64,000 nucleotides of DNA from Bradyrhizobium cosmicum (GTDB lineage Bacteria; Pseudomonadota; Alphaproteobacteria; Rhizobiales; Xanthobacteraceae): the NCBI RefSeq assembly GCF_007290395.2, contig NZ_CP041656.2:3348001-3412000 (forward strand), read 5' to 3'. Every line of letters starts with the position of its first letter. Within the stretch, counting starts at the first letter, position 1. Shown here piece by piece: positions 51,477 to 61,937 of this stretch. The notes beneath the pieces were generated by a model, which was given only the letters and a program-made list of their open reading frames with translations, did not search any database and was not told where the DNA came from. The translations under genes were made by a program, and so were the position numbers.

Positions 51477-53552
51477 ATGACCAAGCTCATCATCGACGGC
51501 AAAGAGATCGATGTCCCCGCCGAGTACACGCTGCTTCAGGCGTGCGAAGCGGCCGGCGCCGAGATTCCGCGCTTCTGCTATCACGAGCGGCTGTCGATCG
51601 CCGGCAATTGCCGGATGTGCCTCGTCGAGGTGAAGGGCGGCCCAAAGCCGGTCGCAAGCTGTGCCTGGGGCGTGCGCGACTGCCGTCCGGGCCCCAAGGG
51701 CGAGCCGCCGGAAATCTCCACGCGTTCGCCGATGGTGAAGAAGGCACGCGAAGGCGTGATGGAATTCCTTCTCATCAACCATCCGCTGGACTGCCCGATC
51801 TGCGACCAGGGCGGCGAGTGCGATCTGCAGGACCAGGCGATGGGCTACGGTGTCGACACCAGCCGCTTTGCCGAGAACAAGCGCGCCGTCGAGGACAAGT
51901 ATCTCGGCGCGCTGGTCAAGACCTCGATGAACCGCTGCATCCAGTGCACGCGCTGCGTCCGCTTCTCGGCGGAAGTCGCGGGCGCGCCTGAAATGGGCGC
52001 GACCGGCCGCGGCGAGGACATGGAGATCACGACCTATCTCCAGCACGCGCTGACATCGGAATTGCAGGGCAACCTCGTCGACATCTGCCCGGTAGGTGCG
52101 CTGACCTCGAAACCCTACGCATTTGCCGCGCGCCCGTGGGAGCTCGGCAAGACCCAGTCGATCGACGTGATGGACGGCGTGGGATCTGCGATCCGTGTCG
52201 ATACCCGCGGCCGCGAGGTGATGCGGGTGCTGCCGCGCATCAACGAGGCCGTGAACGAGGAGTGGATCTCGGACAAGACCCGCCACATCATTGACGGCCT
52301 GCGTACCCAGCGCCTCGATCGGCCCTATATCCGTGAAGCCGGCAAGCTGCGTCCGGCAAGCTGGCAAGAGGCCTTCGCCGCGATCGCTGCGAAAGCGGCG
52401 CGCACCGACGGCAAGCGCATCGGCGCCATCGCGGGCGACCTCGCCGGTGTCGAGGAAATGTTCGCGCTGAAGGACCTGCTGTCCAAATACGGCTCGAGCA
52501 ATCTGGCGGTGCAGGGCGGCGACGCCTTCGATCCCGCACTCGGCCGCGCCTCCTACATCTTCAATCCGACGCTTGCTGGTGTCGAGCAGGCCGATGCGCT
52601 GCTCATCGTCGGCGCCAATCCGCGCAAGGAAGCGGCCGTGTTCAACGCCCGCATCCGCAAGCGTTGGCGCGCCGGCGGCTTCAAGGTCGGCGTGATCGGC
52701 GCCAAGGTCGACCTGACTTACGATTATGACCATCTTGGTGCGGGCACCGACACGCTCGGCGAGCTCGCGGCCGGCAAGCACTCCTTCATGGACGTGCTGA
52801 AGAACGCCAAGAACCCGATCATCCTGGTTGGCGCAGGCGCCGCCGCGCGTCACGACGGCGCCGCTATCCTGGCCGCCACCGCCAAGCTCGCACTCGACGT
52901 CGGCGCGCTCAAGGACGGCTGGAACGGCTTTGGCGTGCTGCACGAGACTGCCTCGCGCGTCGGCGCGCTCGATATCGGCTTCTCCGCCACCGCGGGCGGC
53001 CTGAACGCGGCGCAGATGACGACCTTCGGCACGCTGGACCTCTTGTTCCTGCTCGGCGCCGACGAGATCAAGGCGCCGGACGGCACCTTCGTCGTCTATA
53101 TCGGCACCCATGGTGATCGCGGCGCGCACCGCGCCGACGTGATCCTGCCGGCTGCCGCCTACACCGAGAAGTCTGCGATCTACGTCAACACCGAAGGCCG
53201 CGTGCAGATGACGGGACGTGCCGCATTCCCGCCGGGCGAAGCCCGCGAGGACTGGGCGGTCGTCCGCGCGCTGTCGGAGGCGCTCGGCAAGAAGCTCGGC
53301 TACGACTCGCTTGCCGCGCTGCGCCAGGCGATCTTCAAGGCCGTGCCGCATCTGATCCGTCTCGACCAGATCGAGGCAGGCTCCGCCGACCAGATCAAGA
53401 AGCTGGCGGGGAAGGGCGGCGCGCCCGAGAAGGCGCCGTTCAAGCCTGTTATCGAGGACTTCTATTTGACCAACCCAATCGCGCGTGCGTCCGCCGTGAT
53501 GGCGGAATGCTCGCGGCTTGCCTCCGGGCAGATGCTGACCGCAGCGGAGTGA
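51477..53552 (+). CDS. nuoG: NADH-quinone oxidoreductase subunit G
   Basis: 691-residue 75-kDa subunit. Iron-sulfur ligands: ferredoxin-like N1b ([19 protein letters not shown]), the HxxxCxxC..C cluster N5 ([18 protein letters not shown]) and N4 ([10 protein letters not shown]...CPVGAL). The C-terminal two thirds is a molybdopterin-oxidoreductase-like domain without cofactor. The extra N7 ligands seen in E. coli are not evident, as expected in alphaproteobacteria. ATG 51477, 5 bp after nuoF. Confidence 0.98.
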   Translation: MTKLIIDGKEIDVPAEYTLLQACEAAGAEIPRFCYHERLSIAGNCRMCLVEVKGGPKPVASCAWGVRDCRPGPKGEPPEISTRSPMVKKAREGVMEFLLINHPLDCPICDQGGECDLQDQAMGYGVDTSRFAENKRAVEDKYLGALVKTSMNRCIQCTRCVRFSAEVAGAPEMGATGRGEDMEITTYLQHALTSELQGNLVDICPVGALTSKPYAFAARPWELGKTQSIDVMDGVGSAIRVDTRGREVMRVLPRINEAVNEEWISDKTRHIIDGLRTQRLDRPYIREAGKLRPASWQEAFAAIAAKAARTDGKRIGAIAGDLAGVEEMFALKDLLSKYGSSNLAVQGGDAFDPALGRASYIFNPTLAGVEQADALLIVGANPRKEAAVFNARIRKRWRAGGFKVGVIGAKVDLTYDYDHLGAGTDTLGELAAGKHSFMDVLKNAKNPIILVGAGAAARHDGAAILAATAKLALDVGALKDGWNGFGVLHETASRVGALDIGFSATAGGLNAAQMTTFGTLDLLFLLGADEIKAPDGTFVVYIGTHGDRGAHRADVILPAAAYTEKSAIYVNTEGRVQMTGRAAFPPGEAREDWAVVRALSEALGKKLGYDSLAALRQAIFKAVPHLIRLDQIEAGSADQIKKLAGKGGAPEKAPFKPVIEDFYLTNPIARASAVMAECSRLASGQMLTAAE

Positions 53553-53556
53553 GCTG

Positions 53557-54624
53557 ATGGAATTCTTCGAAAGCGCATTCTGGACCGGGTTCCTCTGGCC
53601 GCTGATCATCATGGTCGCGGAGAGCGTTCTCGTGCTCGTCGTCCTGCTGATCGCGATCGCCTACATCCTGCTCGCCGACCGCAAGATCTGGGCGGCGGTG
53701 CAGATCCGCCGCGGCCCGAACGTGGTCGGCCCCTGGGGTCTGCTGCAATCCTTCGCCGACCTGCTCAAGTTCGTGCTCAAGGAGCCGATCATTCCGGCCG
53801 GGGCGAACAAGGGCGTGTTTCTCCTTGCTCCCCTGGTCTCATGCGTGCTCGCGCTCGCGGCCTGGGCGGTGATCCCGACCAATCTCGGCTGGGTGATCTC
53901 CGACATCAATGTCGGCATCCTCTTCATCTTCGCGATCTCGTCGCTGTCGATCTACGGCATCATCATGGCCGGCTGGTCGTCGAACTCGAAATACCCGTTC
54001 CTGGCGGCGCTGCGCTCGGCGGCGCAGATGGTGTCCTATGAAGTCTCGATCGGCTTCGTCATCATCACGGTGCTGCTCTGCGCCGGTACGCTGAACCTGT
54101 CGGCCGTGGTCGAGGCCCAGCACGTTCGCGGTCTTGCCAGCCTGATCGGGCTGCCGCAGCTGACCATCCTGAACTGGTATGTCTGGCCGCTGTTCCCGAT
54201 GTTCGTGATCTTCTATGTCTCGGCGCTGGCGGAAACCAACCGTCCGCCATTCGACCTCGTCGAAGCCGAATCCGAACTCGTCGCCGGCTTCATGGTCGAA
54301 TACGGCTCGACTCCGTACCTGCTGTTCATGCTCGGCGAGTATGTCGCGATCGTCACGATGTGCGCGATGGCCACGATCCTGTTCCTCGGAGGCTGGCTGC
54401 CGCCGGTGGACCTGCCGCCCTTCAACTGGGTGCCGGGGATCATCTGGTTCTCGCTCAAAGTCTTCTTCATGTTCTTCCTGTTCGCGATGGCAAAGGCGAT
54501 CGTGCCGCGCTACCGCTACGATCAACTGATGCGCCTCGGCTGGAAGGTGTTCCTGCCGCTGTCGCTGGCGATGGTGATCGTGGTAGCCGGCGTGCTGCAT
54601 TTCGCCGACATCGCGCCGAAGTGA
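53557..54624 (+). CDS. nuoH: NADH-quinone oxidoreductase subunit H
   Basis: 355-residue ND1 homologue with eight helices that closes the quinone tunnel. Conserved loops are visible: [47 protein letters not shown] and [20 protein letters not shown], which contain the charged residues linking quinone reduction to proton pumping. Starts 4 bp after nuoG. Confidence 0.98.
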   Translation: MEFFESAFWTGFLWPLIIMVAESVLVLVVLLIAIAYILLADRKIWAAVQIRRGPNVVGPWGLLQSFADLLKFVLKEPIIPAGANKGVFLLAPLVSCVLALAAWAVIPTNLGWVISDINVGILFIFAISSLSIYGIIMAGWSSNSKYPFLAALRSAAQMVSYEVSIGFVIITVLLCAGTLNLSAVVEAQHVRGLASLIGLPQLTILNWYVWPLFPMFVIFYVSALAETNRPPFDLVEAESELVAGFMVEYGSTPYLLFMLGEYVAIVTMCAMATILFLGGWLPPVDLPPFNWVPGIIWFSLKVFFMFFLFAMAKAIVPRYRYDQLMRLGWKVFLPLSLAMVIVVAGVLHFADIAPK

Positions 54625-54632
54625 GGGCCATC

Positions 54633-55127
54633 ATGGGTATCAACATCAACGCCACTGCGCGCTCGCTTCTGCTGTCGGAATTCGTCTCGGCGTTCTTCCT
54701 CGCCATGCGCTATTTCTTCCAGCCGAAGCCGACGCTGAACTATCCCTTCGAGAAGGGCCCGATCTCGCCGCGCTTCCGCGGCGAGCATGCGCTGCGCCGC
54801 TATCCCAACGGCGAAGAGCGCTGCATCGCCTGCAAGCTGTGCGAAGCGGTCTGCCCGGCGCAGGCGATCACCATCGAGGCCGGCCCGCGCCGCAACGACG
54901 GCACCCGCCGCACCGTGCGCTACGACATCGACATGGTGAAGTGCATCTATTGCGGCCTCTGCCAGGAGGCCTGCCCGGTCGACGCCATCGTCGAAGGCCC
55001 GAACTTCGAGTTCGCGACCGAGACCCGCGAGGAACTGTTCTATGACAAGGCCAAGCTGCTCGCCAATGGCGACCGCTGGGAACGCGAGATCGCAAAAGCG
55101 ATCGAGCTCGACGCGCCGTACCGGTGA
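54633..55127 (+). CDS. nuoI: NADH-quinone oxidoreductase subunit I
   Basis: 164-residue subunit (TYKY) with two [4Fe-4S] clusters N6a and N6b: [16 protein letters not shown] and [16 protein letters not shown]. An N-terminal amphipathic region (SRSEF-like [19 protein letters not shown]) anchors it to the membrane arm. ATG 54633 is 8 bp after nuoH; the length and N-terminus [12 protein letters not shown] agree with alphaproteobacterial NuoI. Confidence 0.97.
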   Translation: MGININATARSLLLSEFVSAFFLAMRYFFQPKPTLNYPFEKGPISPRFRGEHALRRYPNGEERCIACKLCEAVCPAQAITIEAGPRRNDGTRRTVRYDIDMVKCIYCGLCQEACPVDAIVEGPNFEFATETREELFYDKAKLLANGDRWEREIAKAIELDAPYR

Positions 55128-55136
55128 GATGAGAGC

Positions 55137-55775
55137 ATGATCCTTCCCGCGCTGTTCTTCTATCTCTTCGCCGGCGTCTGCGTCGCCTCGGCGGTGATGG
55201 TGATTGTCTCGCGCAATCCCGTGCACTCCGTGCTGTACCTGATCCTGGCCTTCGTCAACGCCTCCGGCCTGTTCGTGCTGATGGGCGCCGAATTCCTCGC
55301 GATGATCCTGATCGTCGTCTATGTCGGCGCCGTCGCTGTGCTGTTCCTGTTCGTGATCATGATGCTCGACGTCGACTTCCTCGAGCTGCGCGAGGGCTTC
55401 ATCGAGTACCTGCCGGTCGGCCTCGTGATCGGCGGCATCTTCCTGTTCGAACTGCTGCTCACCGTCGGCTTCTGGGTCATCAACCCCGGCGTCGCCAAGA
55501 CGATCACGGCGGCGATCCCGACCAATGTCAGCAACACCGAAGCGCTCGGGCTGGTGCTCTATACGAAGTACATTCACTACTTCCAGCTCTCGGGCATGGT
55601 GCTGCTGGTCGCCATGATCGGCGCCATCGTGCTGACGCTGCGGCACAAGGCGAGCGTGAAGCGGCAGGATATCAACGTTCAGAACGCGCGCACGCCTGAG
55701 ATGGCGATGGCGATGCGCAAGGTGGCGCCGGGGCAGGGGCTCCAGGACAGCGACGCGGCGGAGTGGGTGAAATGA
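55137..55775 (+). CDS. nuoJ: NADH-quinone oxidoreductase subunit J
   Basis: 212-residue ND6 homologue with five helices. The helix 3 region [27 protein letters not shown] holds the pi-bulge that rotates during turnover. A polar C-terminal tail of about 35 residues ([19 protein letters not shown]) follows the last helix. The stop overlaps the nuoK start (ATGA). Confidence 0.97.
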   Translation: MILPALFFYLFAGVCVASAVMVIVSRNPVHSVLYLILAFVNASGLFVLMGAEFLAMILIVVYVGAVAVLFLFVIMMLDVDFLELREGFIEYLPVGLVIGGIFLFELLLTVGFWVINPGVAKTITAAIPTNVSNTEALGLVLYTKYIHYFQLSGMVLLVAMIGAIVLTLRHKASVKRQDINVQNARTPEMAMAMRKVAPGQGLQDSDAAEWVK

Positions 55776-56080
55776 CGATCGGGCTCGGACATTACCTGGC
55801 GGTCGGCGCGATCCTGTTCACGCTCGGGATCCTCGGCATCTTCCTCAACCGCAAGAACATCATCGTCATCCTGATGTCGATCGAGCTGATCCTGCTGGCG
55901 GTCAACATCAACCTCGTCGCGTTCTCGACCTTCCTCGGCGACATCGTCGGCCAGGTCTTTGCGCTGCTGGTCCTGACCGTCGCCGCGGCCGAAGCCGCGA
56001 TCGGTCTCGCCATCCTGGTGGTCTATTTCCGCAACCGCGGCTCGATCGCGGTTGAGGACGTCAATCTGATGAAGGGCTGA
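55772..56080 (+). CDS. nuoK: NADH-quinone oxidoreductase subunit K
   Basis: 102-residue ND4L homologue with three helices. Two membrane glutamates essential for proton transfer are in [17 protein letters not shown] and [20 protein letters not shown] 55772 overlaps the nuoJ stop; a GTG three codons upstream is less likely because the canonical N-terminus is MTIGLGHYL. Confidence 0.97.
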   Translation: MTIGLGHYLAVGAILFTLGILGIFLNRKNIIVILMSIELILLAVNINLVAFSTFLGDIVGQVFALLVLTVAAAEAAIGLAILVVYFRNRGSIAVEDVNLMKG

Positions 56081-56088
56081 GCTCAGTC

Positions 56089-58161
56089 ATGGTCCAGGCA
56101 ATCGTTTTTCTGCCTCTGCTGGGCGCCGTTCTGGCTGGCCTGATTGCGCTGTTCGGCGCGCATGCCCGCAACCCCTCAGGCGACACGGTCGAGCATCACG
56201 ACGACCACGGTCATGGCGACGCCCATGCGGCGGCCGCTCATGACGATCACGGGCACGACGATCACGGCCATGACGACCATCACGTCTCCGAGCCGCCGGC
56301 GGCGGGCTCGCGCGGGGCCGAGCTGATCACCACCGCGCTGCTTTTCGTCTCGGCCGCGCTGTCCTGGATGACGCTGGTCGATGTCGGCTTCATGCACCAC
56401 GATGTCAGGATCCAGCTTTTGCCCTGGATCTTCTCGGGCGACCTCCAGGTCTGGTGGACGCTGCGGGTCGACACGCTCACCGCAGTGATGCTGGTGGTGG
56501 TGACGACCGTGTCCTCGCTCGTGCACCTCTATTCCATCGGCTACATGGACGAGGACCCGAACCGGCCGCGCTTCTTCGGCTATCTCAGCCTGTTCACCTT
56601 CGCCATGCTGATGCTGGTGACCGCGGACAACCTGGTGCAGCTGTTCTTCGGCTGGGAAGGCGTGGGTCTGGCGAGCTACCTGCTGATCGGATTCTGGTAC
56701 CAGAAGCCCACGGCGAACGCCGCGGCGATCAAGGCCTTCGTGGTCAACCGCGTCGGCGACTTCGGTTTTGCGCTCGGCATCTTCGCCATCTTCTACCTGA
56801 CGAGCTCGACGGATTTCGAGACCATCTTCCACGCCGCGCCGAGCCTCGCCGGCAAGACCATCAACCTGTTTGGCTGGCATGCCGACGCGCTGACGCTGAC
56901 CTGCCTGTTCCTGTTCATGGGCGCGATGGGCAAGTCGGCGCAGTTCCTGCTGCACACCTGGCTGCCGGACGCGATGGAAGGCCCGACGCCGGTGTCGGCG
57001 CTGATCCACGCCGCGACCATGGTCACCGCCGGCGTCTTCATGGTGGCGCGCCTGTCGCCGCTGTTCGAGCTCGCTCCGAACGCGCAGGCCGTCGTGATGT
57101 TCTTCGGCGCCACCACCGCGTTCTTCGCGGCGACCGTCGGCCTCGTCCAGAACGACATCAAGCGCATCGTCGCCTACTCGACCTGTTCGCAGCTCGGCTA
57201 CATGTTCGTGGCGATGGGAGCGGGGGCCTATTCGGTCGGCATGTTCCATCTGTTCACGCATGCCTTCTTCAAGGCGCTGCTGTTCTTGGGCTCCGGCTCG
57301 GTGATCTACGCGATGCACCACGAGCAGGATATCCGCAACATGGGCGGCCTCTGGAAGAAGATTCCCTATACCTATGCGGTGATGGTGGTCGGCACCCTGG
57401 CGCTGACCGGGTTCCCGCTGACCGCCGGCTACTTCTCCAAGGACGCGATCATCGAGGCCGCCTACGCCTCGCACAATCCGTTTGCGATCTACGGCTTCCT
57501 GATGACGGTCGTCGCCGCCGGCCTGACCTCGTTCTACTCCTGGCGTCTGATCTTCAAGACCTTCCACGGCGAGCCGCATGACGAGCATCACTACGAGGCC
57601 GCGCATGAGGCTCCGATCTGGATGCTGATCCCGATCGGCGTGCTAGCGGTCGGCTCCTTCGTTGCGGGTCTGCCGTTCAAGGAGCTGTTCGCCGGTCACG
57701 GCATCGAGGAGTTCTTCCGCGAGTCCGTGAAGATGAACCCGCACATCATCGAGGATATGCACCACATCCCCGAGCACATCGCCTTCCTGCCAACTGTGAT
57801 GATGGTGCTGGGCTTCCTGGTGTCGTACCTGTTCTACATCCGCCGGCCTTACTTGCCGGTCGAGCTCGCGAACACGCAGCCGATGCTGTACAAGTTCCTG
57901 CTCAACAAATGGTACTTCGACGAGCTGTACGACCTCATCTTCGTCCGTCCGGCGAAGTGGATCGGCTACCAGCTCTGGAAGAAGGGCGACGGCTTCATCA
58001 TCGACGGTCTCGGCCCCGATGGCGTCTCCGCCCGCGTGCTGGACGTCACCCGCAACGTCGTCAAGCTCCAGACCGGCTATCTCTATCACTACGCCTTTGC
58101 CATGCTGATCGGTGCCGCCGGCCTGATCACCTGGTTCATGTTCGGCTTTGGAGGCCAGTAA
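56089..58161 (+). CDS. nuoL: NADH-quinone oxidoreductase subunit L with His-rich insert
   Basis: 690-residue antiporter-like subunit (ND5) at the far end of the membrane arm. Conserved features: the TM5 glutamate in [20 protein letters not shown], the TM7 lysine in [30 protein letters not shown], and the long lateral helix region in the C-terminal third. Unusual: between the first and second helices (residues 35-65) is an insert with 12 histidines and many aspartates. Most NuoL proteins have only a short polar loop there. The insert could bind divalent metal. Starts 8 bp after nuoK. Confidence 0.97.
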   Translation: MVQAIVFLPLLGAVLAGLIALFGAHARNPSGDTVEHHDDHGHGDAHAAAAHDDHGHDDHGHDDHHVSEPPAAGSRGAELITTALLFVSAALSWMTLVDVGFMHHDVRIQLLPWIFSGDLQVWWTLRVDTLTAVMLVVVTTVSSLVHLYSIGYMDEDPNRPRFFGYLSLFTFAMLMLVTADNLVQLFFGWEGVGLASYLLIGFWYQKPTANAAAIKAFVVNRVGDFGFALGIFAIFYLTSSTDFETIFHAAPSLAGKTINLFGWHADALTLTCLFLFMGAMGKSAQFLLHTWLPDAMEGPTPVSALIHAATMVTAGVFMVARLSPLFELAPNAQAVVMFFGATTAFFAATVGLVQNDIKRIVAYSTCSQLGYMFVAMGAGAYSVGMFHLFTHAFFKALLFLGSGSVIYAMHHEQDIRNMGGLWKKIPYTYAVMVVGTLALTGFPLTAGYFSKDAIIEAAYASHNPFAIYGFLMTVVAAGLTSFYSWRLIFKTFHGEPHDEHHYEAAHEAPIWMLIPIGVLAVGSFVAGLPFKELFAGHGIEEFFRESVKMNPHIIEDMHHIPEHIAFLPTVMMVLGFLVSYLFYIRRPYLPVELANTQPMLYKFLLNKWYFDELYDLIFVRPAKWIGYQLWKKGDGFIIDGLGPDGVSARVLDVTRNVVKLQTGYLYHYAFAMLIGAAGLITWFMFGFGGQ

Positions 58162-59670
58162 ATGACGACCTGGCCCATTCTTTCGGTCACGACGTTCCTG
58201 CCGCTGGTCGGTGCGCTGATCGTCTATCTCAGCCGCGGCGACGACGAGGCGGCGCGGCGCAATTCGTGCTGGATCGCGCTCTGGACCACGCTGATCACCT
58301 TCGCGGTGTCGGTGCTCCTGGTGCTGCGCTTCGATCCGTCCAACCCGGACTTCCAGTTCGTCGAGAAGGCGAATTGGCTCGCCACCGGCATCACTTACCA
58401 CATGGGCGTCGACGGCATCTCGCTGCCGCTGGTGATCCTGACCACCGCGATCATGCCGTTCTGCATCATCGCGAGCTGGAAGTCGGTCACGAGCCGGGTC
58501 CGCGAATACATGATGGCGTTCCTGATCCTGGAAACGCTGATGATCGGCACCTTCTCGGCGCTCGATCTCGTGCTGTTCTACCTGTTCTTCGAGGGTGGCC
58601 TGATCCCGATGTTCCTGATCATCGGCATCTGGGGCGGTCCGCGCCGGGTCTACGCCTCGTTCAAGTTCTTCCTCTACACGTTCCTCGGCTCGGTGCTGAT
58701 GCTGCTCGCCATCATGGCGCTGTACTGGAACGGCGGCACCACCGACATCCCGACCCTGATGCACACCGCCGTGCCGCGCAGCTTGCAGACCTGGGCGTGG
58801 CTGGCCTTCTTCGCCTCCTTCGCGGTGAAGATGCCGATGTGGCCGGTGCACACCTGGCTCCCCGATGCGCACGTTGAGGCGCCGACAGCCGGCTCGGTGG
58901 TCCTGGCCGCGATCATGCTGAAGATGGGCGGCTACGGCTTCCTGCGCTTCTCGCTGCCGATGTTCCCGCTGGCCTCGCACGACTTCGCGCCGCTGATGTT
59001 CACCCTCTCGGCGATCGCCATCATCTACACCTCGCTGGTGGCGCTGATGCAGGAGGACATGAAGAAGCTGATTGCGTACTCGTCGGTCGCGCATATGGGC
59101 TTCGTCACCATGGGCATCTTCGCCGGCACCATGCAGGGCGTCGCCGGCGGCGTGTTCCAGATGATCTCGCACGGCATCGTCTCCGGCGCGCTGTTCCTCT
59201 GCGTCGGCGTCGTCTACGACCGCATGCACACCCGCGAGATCGCGGCTTATGGCGGCCTCGTCAACCGGATGCCGCTCTACGCGCTGGCCTTCATGGTCTT
59301 CACCATGGCCAATGTCGGTCTGCCCGGCACCTCCGGCTTCGTCGGCGAATTCATGACGTTGCTCGGCACCTTCAAGGTCTCGATCCCGACCGCGTTCTTC
59401 GCCACCTTCGGCGTGATCTTCTCGGCGTGCTACGCGCTTTGGCTCTACCGCAAGGTCGTGTTCGGGGCGCTGGTGAAGCCGTCGCTGATGAGCATGAAGG
59501 ATCTCACCTTCCGTGAGTGCGTGACGCTGTTCCCGCTGCTCGCGCTGACGATCCTGTTCGGCGTCTGGCCGAAGCCGGTGCTCGACATGTCGGCGGCCTC
59601 GGTCCAGCAACTCGTCAACAATTACAACACCGCTGTGACGGCCGTGAAGGCCGCCGCGCTGCTCCCGTGA
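58162..59670 (+). CDS. nuoM: NADH-quinone oxidoreductase subunit M
   Basis: 502-residue antiporter-like subunit (ND4) with 14 helices. Key residues appear in [24 protein letters not shown] (proton-channel Glu), [23 protein letters not shown] (Lys and His), and [16 protein letters not shown]. The ATG directly follows the nuoL stop TAA with no gap. Confidence 0.98.
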   Translation: MTTWPILSVTTFLPLVGALIVYLSRGDDEAARRNSCWIALWTTLITFAVSVLLVLRFDPSNPDFQFVEKANWLATGITYHMGVDGISLPLVILTTAIMPFCIIASWKSVTSRVREYMMAFLILETLMIGTFSALDLVLFYLFFEGGLIPMFLIIGIWGGPRRVYASFKFFLYTFLGSVLMLLAIMALYWNGGTTDIPTLMHTAVPRSLQTWAWLAFFASFAVKMPMWPVHTWLPDAHVEAPTAGSVVLAAIMLKMGGYGFLRFSLPMFPLASHDFAPLMFTLSAIAIIYTSLVALMQEDMKKLIAYSSVAHMGFVTMGIFAGTMQGVAGGVFQMISHGIVSGALFLCVGVVYDRMHTREIAAYGGLVNRMPLYALAFMVFTMANVGLPGTSGFVGEFMTLLGTFKVSIPTAFFATFGVIFSACYALWLYRKVVFGALVKPSLMSMKDLTFRECVTLFPLLALTILFGVWPKPVLDMSAASVQQLVNNYNTAVTAVKAAALLP

Positions 59671-59692
59671 GCAGGCAGGTCAGGATATCGCC

Positions 59693-61129
59693 ATGAGCTT
59701 TGAGACTGCAGGTTATCAACTGGCGCCGGTGCTGCCCGAACTCGTGCTCGCGATCGGCGCCATGGCACTGCTGATGCTGGGCGCCTATCGCGGGCAGGAG
59801 ACCACCAAGGCGGTCACGACGCTCGCGGTCCTGCTCCTGGTCGTGGTCGGCGTGCTCGAATACATGGTGCCCGCGGGCAAGCAGGTGACCTTCGGCGGCA
59901 GCTTCATCGTCGACGACTTCGCCCGCTTCATGAAGATCCTGGCCCTGATCGGATCGGGCGTGACGCTGATCCTGTCGACCGAGTTCCTGTCCGACCCGTC
60001 GCGCCGCATCTTCGAATACGCCATCCTGGTGCTGCTCTCGACGCTCGGCATGATGGTGCTGATCTCGGCCGGCGACCTGATCTCGCTCTATCTCGGCCTC
60101 GAGCTGATGTCGCTCGCGCTCTACGTCGTGGCGGCTTCGAACCGCGCCAACGCCAAGTCGACCGAAGCCGGCCTGAAGTATTTCGTGCTCGGCGCGTTGT
60201 CCTCGGGCATGCTGCTCTACGGCTCCTCGCTGATCTACGGCTTCACCGGCACGGTCAGCTTCACCGGCATCGCCGCGGCCGCGACCGTCTCCAATGTCGG
60301 CCTGGTGTTCGGCCTCGTCTTCCTGCTCGCCGGCCTCTGCTTCAAGGTCTCGGCCGTGCCGTTCCACATGTGGACGCCTGACGTGTACGAGGGCGCGCCG
60401 ACGCCGGTCACCGCCTTCTTCGCGTCCGCGCCGAAGGTCGCCGCGCTCGCTGTTTTCACCCGCGTCACCCTGACCGCGTTCCCAGGCATCGTCTCGCAGT
60501 GGCAGCAGATCCTGGTTTTCGTGGCGATCGCCTCGATGGCGCTCGGCTCCTTCGCCGCGATCGGCCAGACCAATATCAAGCGCCTGATGGCCTATTCCTC
60601 GATCGGCCATATGGGCTTCGCCCTGGTCGGCCTCGCTTCCGGCACGCTGGAAGGCGCGCAGGGCGTGGTGATGTACATCGTGATCTATGTCGCGATGACG
60701 CTGGGTTCGTTCTCGATCATCCTCGCCATGAAGCGCAACGGCCAGGCCGTGGAGCAGATCAGCGACTTCGCCGGCCTGTCGCGGACCAATCCGCTGCTCG
60801 CCTTCATGTTCGCGATGCTGCTGTTCTCGCTTGCGGGCGTGCCGCCGCTCGCCGGCTTCTTCGGCAAGTGGTACGTCTTCGTCGCCGCCATCAAGGCCAA
60901 TCTGTTCACGCTCGCCGTCATCGGCGTGCTGACCAGCGTGGTCGGCGCCTACTATTATCTCTCCATCGTCAAGACGATGTATTTCGACGCGCCGGCCGGC
61001 CAGGTCGATCCGGTGCGCATCGAGGTGAAGGCGGTGCTGGCGGTGTTTGGCCTGTTCAACATCCTGTTCGCGCTGTTCGCGGGCCCGGTCGTGACCGTGG
61101 CCTCCGCCGCGGCAAAGTCGCTGTTTTAG
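59693..61129 (+). CDS. nuoN: NADH-quinone oxidoreductase subunit N
   Basis: 478-residue antiporter-like subunit (ND2). Characteristic segments: ISLYLGLELMSLALYVVAAS (helix 5 Glu), CFKVSAVPFHMWTPDVYEGAPTPV (helix 7 Lys/His), and RLMAYSSIGHMGFALVGLA. ATG 59693 lies 22 bp after nuoM. Its stop is separated by only 1 bp from the birA start, so the operon continues. Confidence 0.98.
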   Translation: MSFETAGYQLAPVLPELVLAIGAMALLMLGAYRGQETTKAVTTLAVLLLVVVGVLEYMVPAGKQVTFGGSFIVDDFARFMKILALIGSGVTLILSTEFLSDPSRRIFEYAILVLLSTLGMMVLISAGDLISLYLGLELMSLALYVVAASNRANAKSTEAGLKYFVLGALSSGMLLYGSSLIYGFTGTVSFTGIAAAATVSNVGLVFGLVFLLAGLCFKVSAVPFHMWTPDVYEGAPTPVTAFFASAPKVAALAVFTRVTLTAFPGIVSQWQQILVFVAIASMALGSFAAIGQTNIKRLMAYSSIGHMGFALVGLASGTLEGAQGVVMYIVIYVAMTLGSFSIILAMKRNGQAVEQISDFAGLSRTNPLLAFMFAMLLFSLAGVPPLAGFFGKWYVFVAAIKANLFTLAVIGVLTSVVGAYYYLSIVKTMYFDAPAGQVDPVRIEVKAVLAVFGLFNILFALFAGPVVTVASAAAKSLF

Positions 61130-61130
61130 G

Positions 61131-61937
61131 ATGGGATTCGCGCTCGGTCCTCGCGCACTCCAGGCGGGCTACAAGCTCGCAGCTTTCGACCGGACCGGCT
61201 CGACCAACACCGATGCGATCGAGCGTGCGCGGGCCGGCGAACGCGGCCCGATGTGGTTCGTGACGACGGAGCAGACCGCCGGCCGGGGCCGGCGCCAGCG
61301 CGCCTGGATTTCGCCGCGCGGCAATCTCGCGGCCAGCGTGCTCGAGGTGCTGGACGTCGCGCCGGCGGTTGCCGCAACCATCGGGTTTGCGGCGGGGCTG
61401 GCGGAAGAGGCCGCGCTCGAGAAGGTCAGCCTCGAGGCCGCGTTGCGCCTCGGTCCTGAAAGACCCAGATACGCCCTGAAATGGCCGAACGACGTTCTCG
61501 CGAACGGCAGGAAGCTCGTCGGCATTGGCCTTGAGGCCGAGGCCATCGGTGATCGCCTCGCCATCGTTGTCGGCATCGGCACCAACGTCGTGGGGGCGCC
61601 GGAGGGCACGCCGACGCCGGCCGTATCCCTGGCCGCCCTCGGCGTCCAGATCAGCGCGGAAGAGCTGTTCTCGGCGTTGTCCGATGCCTGGGTCGAGTTC
61701 CGCGGCATCTGGGACAATGGCCGCGGCTTTGCCGAGATCCGCAAGCTCTGGCTCGAACGTGCGGCCGGCCTTGGCGAGCGGGTCGCGATCAACACGGGAG
61801 CGACGACGCTGGAAGGCATTTTCGACACCATCGACGACACCGGGTGCCTGATCGTCCACACCGCTGACGGCCGACGCCTGCCGGTGGCGGCCGGTGAGGT
61901 GTTCTTCGGTTCGGCCGCCTCCGTGGGAGCTGCGTGA
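61131..61937 (+). CDS. birA: Biotin--[acetyl-CoA-carboxylase] ligase
   Basis: 268-residue ligase that activates biotin as biotinyl-AMP and transfers it to carboxylase subunits. Biotin/ATP loop GRGRRQRAWISPRGNL (about residues 47-62) and lysine motif LKWPNDVLANGRKLVGIG are present, followed by the SH3-like C-terminal domain. There is no N-terminal winged helix, so it is not a BirA-type repressor (group I ligase). It lies 1 bp after nuoN and overlaps the RNase J start (TGATG), so it is probably co-transcribed. Confidence 0.95.
   Translation: MGFALGPRALQAGYKLAAFDRTGSTNTDAIERARAGERGPMWFVTTEQTAGRGRRQRAWISPRGNLAASVLEVLDVAPAVAATIGFAAGLAEEAALEKVSLEAALRLGPERPRYALKWPNDVLANGRKLVGIGLEAEAIGDRLAIVVGIGTNVVGAPEGTPTPAVSLAALGVQISAEELFSALSDAWVEFRGIWDNGRGFAEIRKLWLERAAGLGERVAINTGATTLEGIFDTIDDTGCLIVHTADGRRLPVAAGEVFFGSAASVGAA

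Noticed and set aside
51375..53612. Minus-strand open frame of about 745 codons opposite nuoG
   Set aside because: Antisense shadow of nuoG with no domain signature.
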